Source: Anthopleura xanthogrammica
Taxonomy: Eukaryota > Cnidaria > Anthozoa > Actiniaria > Actiniidae
Length of the DNA: 64,000 nucleotides
Assembly: GCA_964019055.1 (NCBI GenBank)
Contig: OZ025207.1
Span: 8,938,007-9,002,006 of the forward strand
Direction of reading: 5' to 3'
The notes beneath the pieces are model-generated. The model was not told the DNA's origin. It saw only the letters and a list, made by a program, of their open reading frames with translations, and made no database searches. Shown here one piece after another: positions 34,401-45,304 of the stretch. Position numbers and translations under genes: made by a program. Position 1 is the first letter of the stretch; every line of letters begins with the position of its first letter.

Positions 34401-35647
34401 ATTAGCCGAGCGCGCGCTCTTGAGCCTTCGATGATTTGTTTGCAGCCCCGCTGATACCACAGGGAGCCCGATTTAATTAAAAGTGAAAAGTTTTATTAAA
34501 ATTGGAAAAAATCGCCTTGAATTATATATTTTTTTTCTTTAAAATTCAAGATAGTGTCGCCTATAGCTAAAGTGAATAAAAATGCAATTCAAAGGAACAT
34601 TTTTAGAATACAAGACACTGTTAAAACATGATTTCACGGCCTCACTCATTGCACTGGCACCTCTTTCGCTCGTGGTAACTCGTTTTCAGCCAGCTTTCTA
34701 TCGACTTTAACTGCTTCTGTAAATACCAACCTGTATGTTCAATCTTGAAAAATGAAATCCCCATGTTTTTCACCATTCAAAGAAGATAGCTATGATGTTC
34801 TTCAAGGTACAGGACGTAGTTCAACACTCGTTGATATCCAAAGCATGTGGTCTGATCTCTGATGGCTCGTTTACCAGCTTCACTCCAAATCAACTTCGAT
34901 TTGAAAGACATCTTTGTCGCTTTTATCACTTTTGATTTTGTCCAGTCAACTTGCTTTGAAACGTTGTGTTTTAAAATTGTCTCTTTTTTGTAGTTATGTG
35001 ACAATAGTTTCGCTAAAGGCACTGTAAGTATTACATCATGACAATGAATTAATATGTAAATGAGTTGCAAAGATCGTTTTTAATGAACTTCCATATATGG
35101 TAGCGTGACATTTGTCACGATTTATTCCTCTCGGAATTTAAATAGCATTATATTTTACTATTTTTGGATTGATAAAGCCCACAAACTAAGACGCCTAAAA
35201 TTGACAAACTTTAAATTAATGACTTGTGATTGACATCTGTACATGTTGACCGTTTGCACGTAACGTCAAAGCAGCTCAATTTGCATTGAAAAATACACAG
35301 GCAGCCCAAGCAATGGTCTTGTAAGCTTGTATACAGTGAAAATTTGTAATAAAGTTTTGTAATAAAGTTTGACTAATATTTGTCTGTAGTTGTTTTTAAT
35401 ACTATACAGATCCTTGCTACCTGGTTTTTAGCCGTTTTCTAAGCGATTTTTTATATTTTTTACCCCCTGCCATTAATAAGACAAAACAAAAGAATTTCGA
35501 TATCCTGGAACCCAATGTTTTGTTTTCCAAAATTAGCTGTATTTCCTTGTCATCATACATAAAACCCAAACATCTGAAGGTCGTGAAGGTCGCAGAAACG
35601 AAAAACCAAAACAACAACAACAAACAAATCTGAGTATCGATTGCTTA
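34401..35647. other. Intergenic DNA, no gene seen
   Basis: This is AT-rich sequence between the micro-exon gene start and the TMEM229-family gene. Near 35250-35290 there is a CACGTAACGTCAAA..AGCTCAATTTGC block resembling family F5 ends. Otherwise nothing is supported. Confidence 0.5.
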
Positions 35648-35786
35648 TAGGTCCCTTGCACGTGACGTCAAATCACCTCCATTTAGAGGGCAAAACGAAA
35701 TAATTTCAGTCTGCTGAGAATTGAAAAATGATTGTTCTGTCCTCTAAATTGAGTTTCATTCCGAAGTACTGTAAGAGGTCTATAAA
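35648..35786. repeat. Foldback element, family F5, copy 1
   Basis: The left end, ATAGGTCCCTTGCACGTGAC with TCCATTTAGAGGGCAAAACG, pairs imperfectly with the right end; reversed, that reads ATAGACCTCTTACAGTACTT and CAATTTAGAGGACAG. Single related ends occur at 43762-43816 and 61879-61934 (GACCTCTTGCAGCACGTCAG, GCTCAATTTGGATGAC). Confidence 0.5.
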
Positions 35787-35894
35787 TTTGTAATTTTTAC
35801 TACAGTTCACCGGAAAAAAAGCTCGTAGTCTTCTTTATTGGTATACATGCCCTGTTAATGTTATAACGCAATGCTATGCTACGAATTCCAATAT

Positions 35895-36386
35895 TCAAGC
35901 ACTTTTATTCTTTTCAGAAATAACTGATTTATTACAAGAGGAGCATAAAATATCCCCAGTTTTAATGGACATCAAATAATCAGTCAATATCTCTTGGTAC
36001 AGACTTGCCAGATACCAAAATGGAAAATACTGCAATGTAATGAGTCCACACAGATTCCATGACATATGGCTGTAGTCCCATGGGCAGGCGTTAAACTTCC
36101 TCAACACTAAACCACAGCAGAATTCCCAGGTGTACACCCACAGGACATAAAGTACTCCACGTATTGCCATGGGAATGTTCGTGTTGGTTTTGAGGTACAG
36201 ATACATGCATTCAACTGTGTAGCTGCACAAACCATAAATAAAAAACGACCACAGTGATGAATGACCTTTCATGGTCCAGTCTGTGAAGCCAGAAGCAATG
36301 AAATCCACGGTGGAAGTGAAGACAATCTCGTCAAAGAACCCATGAATCCCATAGAAGAACAATCGAAGCCAGACATTTAGTGCCAT
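35895..36386 (-). CDS. TMEM229 family membrane protein
   Basis: This is an intact single-exon frame of 163 residues from ATG at 36386 (MALNVWLRLFFYGIHGFFDE); the frame stays open upstream but without an ATG. Length and sequence match animal TMEM229A/B. The hallmark LRKFNACPWDYSHMSWNLCG is present, as are the YGIHGFFDEIVFT start and the ECMYLYLK and YTWEFCCG segments. About four hydrophobic segments predict a small polytopic membrane protein. The family is related to the bacterial YpaA/DUF1097-like ABC-transporter-type fold only remotely, and its cellular function is not established. The tail (SIKTGDILCSSCNKS) is hydrophilic. A minus-strand ATGGCGGAC near 36550 suggests a separate promoter or 5' exon just upstream. 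Confidence 0.85.
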   Translation of the reverse strand: MALNVWLRLFFYGIHGFFDEIVFTSTVDFIASGFTDWTMKGHSSLWSFFIYGLCSYTVECMYLYLKTNTNIPMAIRGVLYVLWVYTWEFCCGLVLRKFNACPWDYSHMSWNLCGLITLQYFPFWYLASLYQEILTDYLMSIKTGDILCSSCNKSVISEKNKSA

Positions 36387-36764
36387 CTTTTCAAAGTAAA
36401 TAAACGGATCACAAGTAAACAATAGTCCTGGATACGAAACAATGCTTCCTTACAATTGTGAATAACCCATAATATCCTTTAGAAGTCTGTTTTGTGCTGC
36501 AAAAGCGCCCTAAAAACTCCCGAGTTTAAATGTGATTGTTTTGTCCGCCATCTTGAATCAAGTCCCAAAGGACTACTGGGAAGGTTTTCTTATGCGATAC
36601 CGCTGTATGATTAAACCGCCTGCTCATATAATTAGTCACTTCACTTTAGTAAAACAAGACATTTCTCTTGAATTCAAAGGAAAAAACAGCGTAAAAACAA
36701 AGGAAATGCAGTTTATTACCTTACTGGTGGTTTGTTTGTTATGTTAGCTAGACAAAAGACATAG

Positions 36765-39700
36765 TTTGGATCGTTAACTCGTTCATTCATCGGCTACACT
36801 GGGCTGGCAGTGGTCATCAATGATGAAGGCAGCTCATGCTTCTTTCCAAAGCAACAGACAACCAGCCTCAGATTACGACTCATTTCCCTGCTGTCATCCG
36901 CCATTATCAACATTTTCCTCTTTTTCCATGATATGCCAGACTGCATGAATCAGCTTATACTTGGTGAGTGGAAAAAATATGGAAGTAAATGGGAAGTAAT
37001 AGAAAGGAGTTTGTTTTAATTATCTCATTTTATTCTCAGATTGTTTTTTTCTTTCCTCCCCATCTCATTTCTATATGCACTTTATTTTATGTAATGATAC
37101 TCAACTCCATTCCATTATATTCCTTTTTCCTTTATCTTGAATTTTTTATCTCAAATTTAACATTTTTATTTTATTTTTTTACATTAATAATAAGCAATTA
37201 TTGGACGAGGTTGAGCAAGATATTGTGATTTGTTAGTGGTGAGCAAGCAATTATTTGCCGATGCCGAAGGCAGAGGCAAATAAATGCTTGCAAGACACTA
37301 ACAAATCTCGTTATTTTACGATAACCGAGTTCAATAATTTAAAAAAATTATTTTTTCTAATCTTTGAGGGGCAGTGCGCACAAGTCAAACAATAACAAAG
37401 AAAACTCATTTTTTCAGGGTAGCGAGCCATTGTCAAATGCAGCATTACTGCGCATGAGCAGACCATTATTTGCAGGAAGATGGCTCTTAACCATAATGCG
37501 CATGAGCAGACCGTTATTTGTAGGCAGTTATTTGCAGTTCTCTCGGCCAATCAAAATGACGGAAAAAATAATTTGAATGATAATACACTTTTATTTATTT
37601 ATATAGTTTTTATTTATTTATTTTGTTTTTGTCTTCATGCACAAGGAATTAAGGCTGGTTCACACTTAACATAACCATAAGCATAGACATAAGCATAAGA
37701 ATTTTAAGTGTGAACTGGCAAAACATAAGCATATATAAGTACATTAAAAACAGCTACTGGGCAGGCACATTTGCATCTTGTGCATGCATATAAATACGCA
37801 ATTTGCACTTTATTTTCTGCAGACATACATATTCATTTGCTTATGTTGTGCTGAATCACACGTAACAATTCACATGGCTATGCTTATGCTAACTGTACAG
37901 TATGTGAAGTGTGAATCAGCCTTTAGCCTTTTTTAAGATACCAATCCTATGCAGTCAAAGTTAACCCCAACCCCCCCCCCCCCTCCCCCTTCAGACCTGG
38001 TTGAAGGCATTGTCAACATGTATCATGTAGTTAGAACTGTTAGAATATTAATGGCATTTAAATGTCCTCCAGAACTTTGCTTATCTTGATATGATCAGGC
38101 AAAAGAACATGACACTTTTCCTCCCCGTCCCCTTTTACAGTCTTTTTATTGTTTATACAGTGTTGAGTTGATAAACACAACAGGTACATAAACTTTATTG
38201 CTATCTCTGTGGCTCCAGATACCAATGAAAGCTATTTTGACCCATCAATTGCCCATGGGTGAGCCGGTCAAGATCTATAATGATGTCAAGAATGAAATTA
38301 AAGTGAAATTAAATGGAAACGCATATTAGATTGAATTAATTATTTTATGCTGTGCTATTTTTATTTAACAAATAAAATAGCTTATATTATTTCCATGCTC
38401 TGGTCAGATAAATAGAGGATGCAGGAGTTTCTAGAAAAAGTCTTCTGTCTTTTGTGGTCAGTGGATTTCCCTAGTTTCTGCTACAGTACTGTAGTTCTGC
38501 ATTCCATTTTGAAATGCTTTTGTTTTAACTTTAAGCAAGCTGAAGTGAGCAGTTGAGTAGTTTATATCTTATATGAGTTTTATCATTTTTTTATTTAATA
38601 GGGAAAGGGATGTACAGCAGATCTGACTGGAACTGATAGTAATTTTGGCAGACAGTATGGTCAGTACAGGAAAAGGTGAGCTTAACATTAACATTTCTAT
38701 ACGGTTCTATACAAGTCATGTACATTACTTAACTGATGGAACTCGTACAGTATACTGTCATGAAGTTATGTTATTGTGAGCATGAGAGTATGAGAGGGAC
38801 TAAGTGCTTCAACCCATGTCAGTCTCTTGGGAACATTACATGACTGTACAGTATTTAATGCAGTATTGTGCAAGAATAAGTTGTGTGTGAATAAATGAGG
38901 CAGAGGAAGTTTGTTGTCTTGTTTTTTTTAACTAGGTCTTAGAACCTGTGACATATACTTACCAATGATTTTCACATCTAATAGTCCAGCAATACCGGTG
39001 ATATTCAAAAAGAACACTGCAAACTTTGGACTTTAACAACTTTCTTCTTATTTCATGAATATTTCAAAGTCAATCAATCTTTATTAGGGTTATTACACAG
39101 ATAAAGACTGTGTCTTTTTTCCAATCTGGCCCTTAAATATTGTATCTTTCTTATCTAGATGATATCTCATCTTTCAGTGAAAAGGATCATGTGATACGTC
39201 ATCACTCTGGCACCAGCCCTGACCAGGCTGAAAAGATAAAATACTTTTTCACCCTAATTCATTGAGCCTGTTTTGCACCAAACAGTTGAAGTTTTGAAGG
39301 CTGTGTGCCATTTGACAAGAATATGGACACATTTCTCATAATGAGCAAAAATACAGAAGCAAGGAAGCCATCTGCATGGAACAAGGAGGTATCCTATAAC
39401 AAGATTTGACTTCTAAAGCAAAATATATTGCACATAATTAACTTACTATAATGTTAATGTAATCTTAATGCTTATGTTGATGGAAATATTTGGCCAATAT
39501 CATTTTCTTGATACAGTGTGATTGTGCCTTTAATCTAGCTGTGTCAATAACTGCTTCAAAAAATTCAACACAGTTTGATATCTTTTAGACTTGGGGTGCA
39601 GTGGGATGTTGTCGCTGTTAATAAGATGTTTTTAAAAGGGGTCTAGCTTAAAAGAAGCACAGGTGGCGTAGCAGTGAGAGTGCTTGCCTCTCACCAAGGC

Positions 39701-42700
39701 GATCTGAGTTTGAGCCCCATTGGGCTTGGTGTTGTATGTGAGTAGAGTTGGTTCTCTCCTATGTTTTTCCTACCTCCTCAAAAATCAACTTCTAAATTCC
39801 AATTGGAATGCAGTGGAGAAAGAGCCACTCAGTGGATTCTACTGTTAATTCTCATTTTTAATTTTTTTCATTTATTTATTAAATTTGGTAACTAAAGTTA
39901 TATAAATATGGATGAGTAACTGTCTCCAACTAATTAATAAACCATCCAAATAATTACATGCATTTTCATTGATGTAAAATTGAACACATTGCTTTGTGAT
40001 GGAGGCAACAATTAATTGAAATTGAAATGAAATGTTAAATTCCAGAAAACATTGCATTCTACCAATCAGATAAAGAGCACCCTAGGACCCCCCTGGATAT
40101 GCCCCTGGGGAGGGGGGCTGTTGCATTTTGATTTTCACTTGCACATATTTTTTGAACCCTCCCCCTAAAGTGCCCTTTGCCTCTCTTAGCTCCATCCTTT
40201 GTGGAGCATAAAAATGCTGCCCCCCCCCCCCCCCCTAGATCTATCTCCTCTATTTGCACCACCCCCTCCCTGTAAATAATGACTGGTCCCTTAACAAATT
40301 GCACTCTCACTATGTGGGAGTGCGCTGTTGTAATCCCTTGTTTGATTTGTTCAAACCAAATTACACTCCACTCAGTTCAATAACTAATAATAACTAACTT
40401 GGCGCATAATTATGAATTAGTATCTGATGGACGTTAAAATTATTTCTTTTTTTCTTTCTAATTAAAGGCCATGCCTTACATTGGTAGTAGTGATAGTGCA
40501 AGTGAAATGAGAGTGAGTATATTTTAATATAATATAAATGTATGACACACCCTAAATTTATTGTAACAACTTAGTATTGTGATAAATCGCCTATTCAACT
40601 TTTTTACTTCATTACTATGCATCAAGCTACTGTTCAATGCATGTTAATGAGTGTGGTCGTGTCTACCTTGAAATGCTGAAAGGATAACTTTATTGACACT
40701 TAGAAATACTTTCCTTTAAGAAATGACAAACTTGAATTGCTAGAGAGTTAAAAAATTCCAAACAATCACATTTGTTTGTTGTTGTTGAAAGACGAAGAAT
40801 TTGTCACAGCAATTATTAACTACTGTATCTTAATAATAATGATGGTCTACTAAAAGAACAAAAAGTCTTAATTCAATATCCATATCTCACTAAGAAATAA
40901 CTCAACTCCACTGAAAAACTGAGGTGTCATGAAGCCTGCGAAAATTATTCCAGCATTTATTTCAACATTTTTACCGACACAATAGAAAAAGGTCTCCGGA
41001 GCACAAAACCTACAAAATACCCAAACAAAATAGCGAAGAAGCAATCGGTGTTTTCTCATCTAATTGTAGCGAATAGGTTTCTAAGGGTGAAAACTCGGTT
41101 TTGCAAGTTTTCTCGATTCTGGTTGGCTGACATTTTCCCTCAGATCAGCTGGATACTTGTATGCAGTGCGATTGTGACATATTGTCAAGCTTCCGTCAAG
41201 GTAATGATACCCAAAAATCGAATTGAAATTTATAATTTCATATTTGCTTAGTAAGGAAAACTCGCCAATCCTATACACCGAATCTAAATATGGCGGACAG
41301 CCGCGAACGACCTGGGTCGAGTTCACGGAGTCGAGGCTGCGAAGTCGTCGCGTTGTTTACTTCTCACTTCGCTTAGTAAATACTTCGAAGATTTCAGTGA
41401 TTTATATACAGTTAAAACTAAAAATTATCCTTCTTTACATATATGCCTTCACACTGTTGTGTTGTCGGATGTACCCAAAGGGGAAATACAACGAAGGATG
41501 GCAAGAAAGTGTCTTTTTTTTTCTTCCCAAAGAAGCGTTTGAGGAAAAAACAATGGATCCACGCCATTCGACGCAAAGAAGGAAAAGAGTTCACGGTAAC
41601 TGAAAGCACCAAAGTTTGCTCCCTACATTTTAAGCCTTCTGATCTGAAGAAAACATTGACCGGCCGGCTTCATCCATTGGATTCGTCAATTCCATCGATA
41701 TTTGTTTGGAGTGTCTCTCCGAAGAAGAGAAAGGCACCGAGAGAAAGATGGCCGCCATCGAACCCTTCGTCGTGTAAAAAGCTAAAGCTACAGGAAGACA
41801 CGGCTGAAGATATCGAGAGCATCGTTTGTGAGTCGGATGCAGCATTGAACCTTCCAGAAGAAGAACATTCATTTGAAGAGAGATTGGACATAGCAAATGA
41901 CAATATCAAACAGTTAGAGGATAAACTTGCTTTGCTCGAGAGAGAGGTAGAGAGACATAGGAGACGTTCAGAGGAACTTTATAATGACAACAAAGCACTT
42001 GAGGCCAAAGTACAGAGTCTAGAAGACGACAATTTGCATCTTAAGTCGAAATCTTTCCATGCCAAACGTTTCACTCGTGACCAAGATGTTTCTTTTCTAA
42101 GAATAAAACGTAAAAGTCGAGCGAGCGAACGGCGCGAGTTCACACATTTTTGATCGTCGTTTGAAGCGATCGATAAAAACAATTATTTCACTTAATGTTT
42201 CTTATACTCGTAAAACGATAGACTTCAAATCTAAAATGATAGATTTTTGATTCATTTTAATTCAGTTTATCAGTAAAAGCTTCAACCTGTTCAGAACGTG
42301 TAGCATTTTGTGTACGAAGGAAAATCTCTCACCTTTTTACTAGCTGTGCCTTCGTTTTGAGGCCTTTTAATGAATCGCCACGGCATTTCAGCCAAAAACG
42401 AAGCTCTTCATTCTTAAGTAAACAAGGCTGTCTTCCATTGAGACTAGCTCCTGGGATGTCTTCTTCTATAAGGTCGATTTCCATAGTAGTTTTTGACATT
42501 TGTCGATAATAATAACAAAGCCGCCAGGGAAACTTCGCAACGCAACGACTTCGCAGCCTCGACTCCGTGAACCCGACCCAGGCCGTTCGCGGCTGTCCGC
42601 CATATTTAGATTCGGTGTATATACTCTTTTTTATTTCACACGAAAGTGTTCCTTTTGGGTTCAAAGTCCCCCTTTATTAAAAACATCTTAAATTCTAGTA

Positions 42701-42946
42701 AGACATTAGTGTTGCGCTACTGACTCGTCAACGCGTGTTAGGTTTCTACTTGACCTACTAGAGTACCGTGACCTTTCAAGACTAGCTGATGAAATAAACA
42801 TATCTATTTCAGTATCGAAACTGTTCACTCCAAAACAAACGTTATATCAATGTAAATACTCTTAGCCAAAATGTGTTTAACTGGTAATTTGTTTTTCCCT
42901 CATCTTTTAGTGTGGGTCTACATCGTTCGACGTGTGCCTTTGTTAG
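36765..42946 (+). CDS. Weakly supported multi-exon gene, possibly a membrane protein
   Basis: Candidate exons: 36765-36963 (acceptor GACATAG, donor CTTG|GTGAGT; FGSLTRSFIGYTGLAVVIN, then LRLRLISLLSSAIINIFLFF), 39300-39388 (CVPFDKNMDTFLIMSKNTEA), 40468-40512 (AMPYIGSSDSASEMR) and a terminal 42911-42946 (CGSTSFDVCLC, stop TAG), with AATAAA at 43029. Phases agree across all four (1, 1, 0, 0). A further splice-flanked segment at 38602-38675 (GKGCTADLTGTDSNFGRQYG) does not fit this phase chain and may be from an alternative transcript. The first exon holds one hydrophobic stretch of about 20 residues. No 5' start is found and the family is not recognised. The last intron is occupied by a THAP transposon remnant. 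The links are inference. Confidence 0.4.
37652..37925. repeat. Foldback MITE, family F3, copy 2
   Basis: The left end is TTAAGGCTGGTTCACACTTA with CATAAGCATAGACATAAGC; the right end, reversed, is AAAGGCTGATTCACACTTCA. The interior has repeated CATAAGCATA words. It is related to 5208-5366. Confidence 0.65.
39655..39840 (+). repeat. tRNA-derived SINE
   Basis: An A-box-like CAGGTGGCGTAGCAGTGAGA at about 39659 and a B-box-like GAGTTTGAGCCCCATTGG at about 39705 have tRNA-like spacing. They are followed by GTTGGTTCTCTCCTATG, which opens the core shared with 60675-60985. The core's CTCCGGG part is degraded. Confidence 0.6.
40080..40290. repeat. C/G-run-rich block, probably a dispersed element
   Basis: This block contains CCCCCCTGGATATGCCCCTG, GGAGCATAAAAATGCTGCC, a C run of about 18 and CACCACCCCCTCCCTG. 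The style resembles the homopolymer-rich MITEs here, but I found no clear inverted termini. The glycine-rich open frame on the minus strand is not credible as a gene. Confidence 0.35.
40912..41094. repeat. Foldback element, family F1, copy 2
   Basis: The left arm TGAAAAACTGAGGTGTCATG and right arm (GGTGAAAACTCGGTTTTGC) correspond to 1-207. Flanking similarity continues after the right arm (TTTTCTCGATTCTGGTTGGC, CAGATCAGCTGG), as in copy 1, so the real element is somewhat longer than the arms. Confidence 0.55.
41443..42153 (+). CDS. THAP-domain, coiled-coil protein; truncated transposase N-terminus
   Basis: 236 residues from ATG 41443. The THAP zinc-binding C2CH is visible: C5/C10 with CCVVGC, C59 and H62 in STKVCSLHF, W38 in KKQWIHAIRR, and an AVPTIF-like box SSIPSIFVW near 81-89. 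A basic linker (SPKKRKAPRERW) follows. Residues about 128-200 form a strong coiled coil (RLDIANDNIKQLEDKLALLE). After FTRDQDVSFL, a phrase that in THAP transposases opens the catalytic region, the frame changes character (RIKRKSRASERREF) and stops, so a deletion junction is likely near residue 220. THAP domains bind DNA sequence-specifically, so the fragment could still bind the transposon ends. Confidence 0.85.
   Translation: MPSHCCVVGCTQRGNTTKDGKKVSFFFFPKKRLRKKQWIHAIRRKEGKEFTVTESTKVCSLHFKPSDLKKTLTGRLHPLDSSIPSIFVWSVSPKKRKAPRERWPPSNPSSCKKLKLQEDTAEDIESIVCESDAALNLPEEEHSFEERLDIANDNIKQLEDKLALLEREVERHRRRSEELYNDNKALEAKVQSLEDDNLHLKSKSFHAKRFTRDQDVSFLRIKRKSRASERREFTHF
42333..42499 (-). CDS. SAP-like N-terminal exon of transposon-associated protein
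   Basis: From ATG at 42499: MSKTTMEIDLIEEDIPGASL, then NGRQPCLLKNEELRFWLKCR and GDSLKGLKTKAQLVKR, ending at AAAAG|GTGAGA (phase 2). The helix-GDS-KGLKTKAQLV pattern is typical of SAP-type DNA-binding motifs. In transposon proteins of marine invertebrates such a motif precedes SWIM zinc-finger and YqaJ-nuclease regions; that association is recalled, not shown here. No following exon is present before the THAP frame, so this is a fragment. Confidence 0.65.
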
Positions 42947-42949
42947 TAG

Positions 42950-45225
42950 TTTAAGCGTACCGTTAAAAAAGCTAAAGGCAATAATAGGCCATATGCCTAC
43001 AGACAATATACCTCACGAACCTTGAACGAATAAATAAGTGGCAACCAAACACCGAAAGCTATAGATACCTCGTTCTCGATATCATGTGGCAAGTTCTATT
43101 AAATTGTCGATCATATTTGTACAAAAATACATAACACAACACAACTTCATTGGACAGGATATTGCCTCTACCAATCATGGCGTGTGACGCCACAATAGAC
43201 ATTATGGTCTACCCGACGCCCGAAAAATGGCCCTCATTTTAAGACTGGTTTGCTACATAGCAACCCAGTAAAAACGAAAGTAGGGAAGAGAGAAGCGTAG
43301 TTTTTATATTTTATTTTATTTTTTTATTTTATACTCACTGGTTTCCTGTTTTCGTCGATGAAGTGTGCTATATATATAGACACAATTAGGCTTGCCATCC
43401 TTTACTGCACACGGAATCGTCTTGAATATATTGTCATTGTTCCTGCTGAGTGCTTCTAAATTTGATGCTAATGACCCTCAAGGATATCATGCATGGTGGC
43501 TCATAAGCGGAAAGCAGTAAACTTTCCTTGGTTAATAGCTGGGTTTCAATCAGCTGATAAAAGTCTTTGAATCTCATTATCTGCTCCAAATGGTGGTCAA
43601 ACACTGACCACCATGTGCTGTCAGCCAGAAAGAATTCTCTAGAAAACTTGTGATTCAGCTGATGAACATTCCGCACGATACGGCAGTATGTTGCTAAATT
43701 GATCGCCATGATCAGAAGGATTTCACGTTCTCTCTATCTCATCCTTTGTCCCCGGCTTAAACTTTCAATAGATCTCTTGCAACACTTCTGAATTCAGCTC
43801 AATCTGGAGGACAAAATAATAGGTTTCCAATTCTCAGGAGATTGAAATTCTTTTCAAAACACTAAAGCAGGAAAATAAAGAGATACCAATCGACGTTGAA
43901 GGGTCGGCCCCATGCATGTATAAGCTTTAATAGAGCACTTCACGGAGAAGGGGCTGCCAATTTCAAAAGACCAACTCAAAAAATACTGATAATTTCAGCT
44001 ACAATTTGTCAAAATCTTCGCAATTAACTATATATATAGAATAAAGTCTATATATACTATGGCACTGCAGTAATAATGGTAAACACTTCAATGCCTTTCT
44101 TCCGCATTGTGAGTATTGTATCTCAGCTGTATGATTTTTCGTAATACGCCATAATGGTCTTTTTTTGAAAAAAAGTAACTCGCAGATCGAACCCGGCCTG
44201 AAACAACCTCTGGGCTGTTTTTGAAGTTAGGTGTATACAATACATATAATATATTTGATATATAATACAATATATAAATTATTACAATATATAAATGCAC
44301 TCACTTATCAGCTGGACTATATAAGTGTGCCTCTTACTGTGCCTTATTTGGAAGAGTATAACACTTTCTCTGGTTCAAGAGGGTTATCGCTACTGATTCT
44401 AATATCGTTCCTTACACTCAATGACGTCAATGAAACGTCTTACAATTAACTATTTGTGGAAACAGGATGAAAAGAAAGCCTAATTGTATTCTATTTTACA
44501 AACAGGAAAAATTAAGACATTAGTTCCCGGAGGTTGTAGTGTGGCATAGCAGGAGTTAGTCTTCGTACAAGAAACATCATTAGATGGTGTAGACGCAATA
44601 AAGTACTTCGAGACATCCATCCAGGTAATTGAGAGTAGTTTGAGTACAGTTAGCTTTGATGGTAACCCTCATTTAGAAGGCTGTGCAGTAGAGGCAATTA
44701 TACTTCAGTGGTTTGTAAAAATTGTTTCAGTCGGGACTGAGAAATATGTACTGTAATAGTTTCTGCCTTTCATCATGACCATTGTGATACCAATCTATAG
44801 CTATAACGAGAAAAAAGAGCCGGAGAAAGAGAGAAAGAGAGTAAGAAAGTGTTTACTTCATTTTGCATATAAAGATATAGCATGCCAGCAAGCTGTAGAT
44901 GTGCTAAACCTTGGCTTTATTAATACGATTCTTAAGTTAATCAATGTCATTATGTATCATTTTACCTTTCTTTGATCTGAGACACGGTTTGCCGAAATTT
45001 TTGTTTTTTGTTTTTTGTTTTTTTGTTTTTTGTTTTTTTGTTTTTCATTTCCCCCTTTGTTCTCCTTTGTTCTCTCCTTTTTCCCTTCATTTTTTGCGGT
45101 TTTTAGTTAGCCCAGACGATTGACTGCGGAATTACCGACTATAATTCAGAGTAAGGCACTTAATGATGTGATATGAAAGGAAGCAAACCTAAAACTATAC
45201 CTAAACAAAACGAGGTTTGGTAAAT
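42950..45225. other. Intergenic DNA, no supported gene
   Basis: It holds an AATAAA at 43029, a family F5 end at 43762-43816, and a minus-strand frame at 43434-43709 (SREFFLADSTWWSVFDHHLE) that I cannot assign and that has no clear splice partners. A T/G-rich run (TTTTTTGTTTTTTG words) spans 45000-45050. Confidence 0.5.
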
Positions 45226-45268
45226 TTATCATGTATTTGATTCGTCTATCGGCAGCAGATCTCTTTTG
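45226..45268 (+). pseudogene. Relic of a GPCR TM2 segment
   Basis: The bases here translate to FIMYLIRLSAADLF followed by a stop. The intact receptor's TM2 reads HYLIISLSVADLF (45485-45525), and the two share TCTATC.G.AGCAGATCTCTT. This looks like a decayed fragment of a paralogous or duplicated receptor lying directly before the intact gene. Confidence 0.45.
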
Positions 45269-45304
45269 ATTCGTATTCTTATCATTGGCAGGCCAGGCTC
45301 AGAA

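Larger units (their letters stand above)
41272..42621. mobile_element. THAP/SAP transposon remnant with about 84-bp terminal inverted repeats
   Basis: Positions 41272-41355 and 42538-42621 are inverted copies with about three mismatches. The outer ends read TATACACCGAATCTAAATAT, consistent with a 2-bp AT or TA target site. Between them are two convergent coding segments: a THAP-domain frame on plus (41443-42153) and the first exon of a SAP-like protein on minus (42333-42499). THAP transposase plus a second protein is a layout known for ISL2EU/IS4EU-type (Harbinger-related) elements; I name this group tentatively. The THAP frame ends just where a transposase core should begin, so the centre appears deleted and the element cannot be autonomous. 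Confidence 0.75.

Noticed and set aside
40059..40310. Glycine-rich minus-strand frame
   Set aside because: It is produced by a C homopolymer and surrounding low-complexity sequence.
43434..43709. 91-residue minus-strand frame (STWWSVFDHHLEQIMRFKDF)
   Set aside because: It looks partly protein-like, but there is no family, no clear splice partners and no supporting context.
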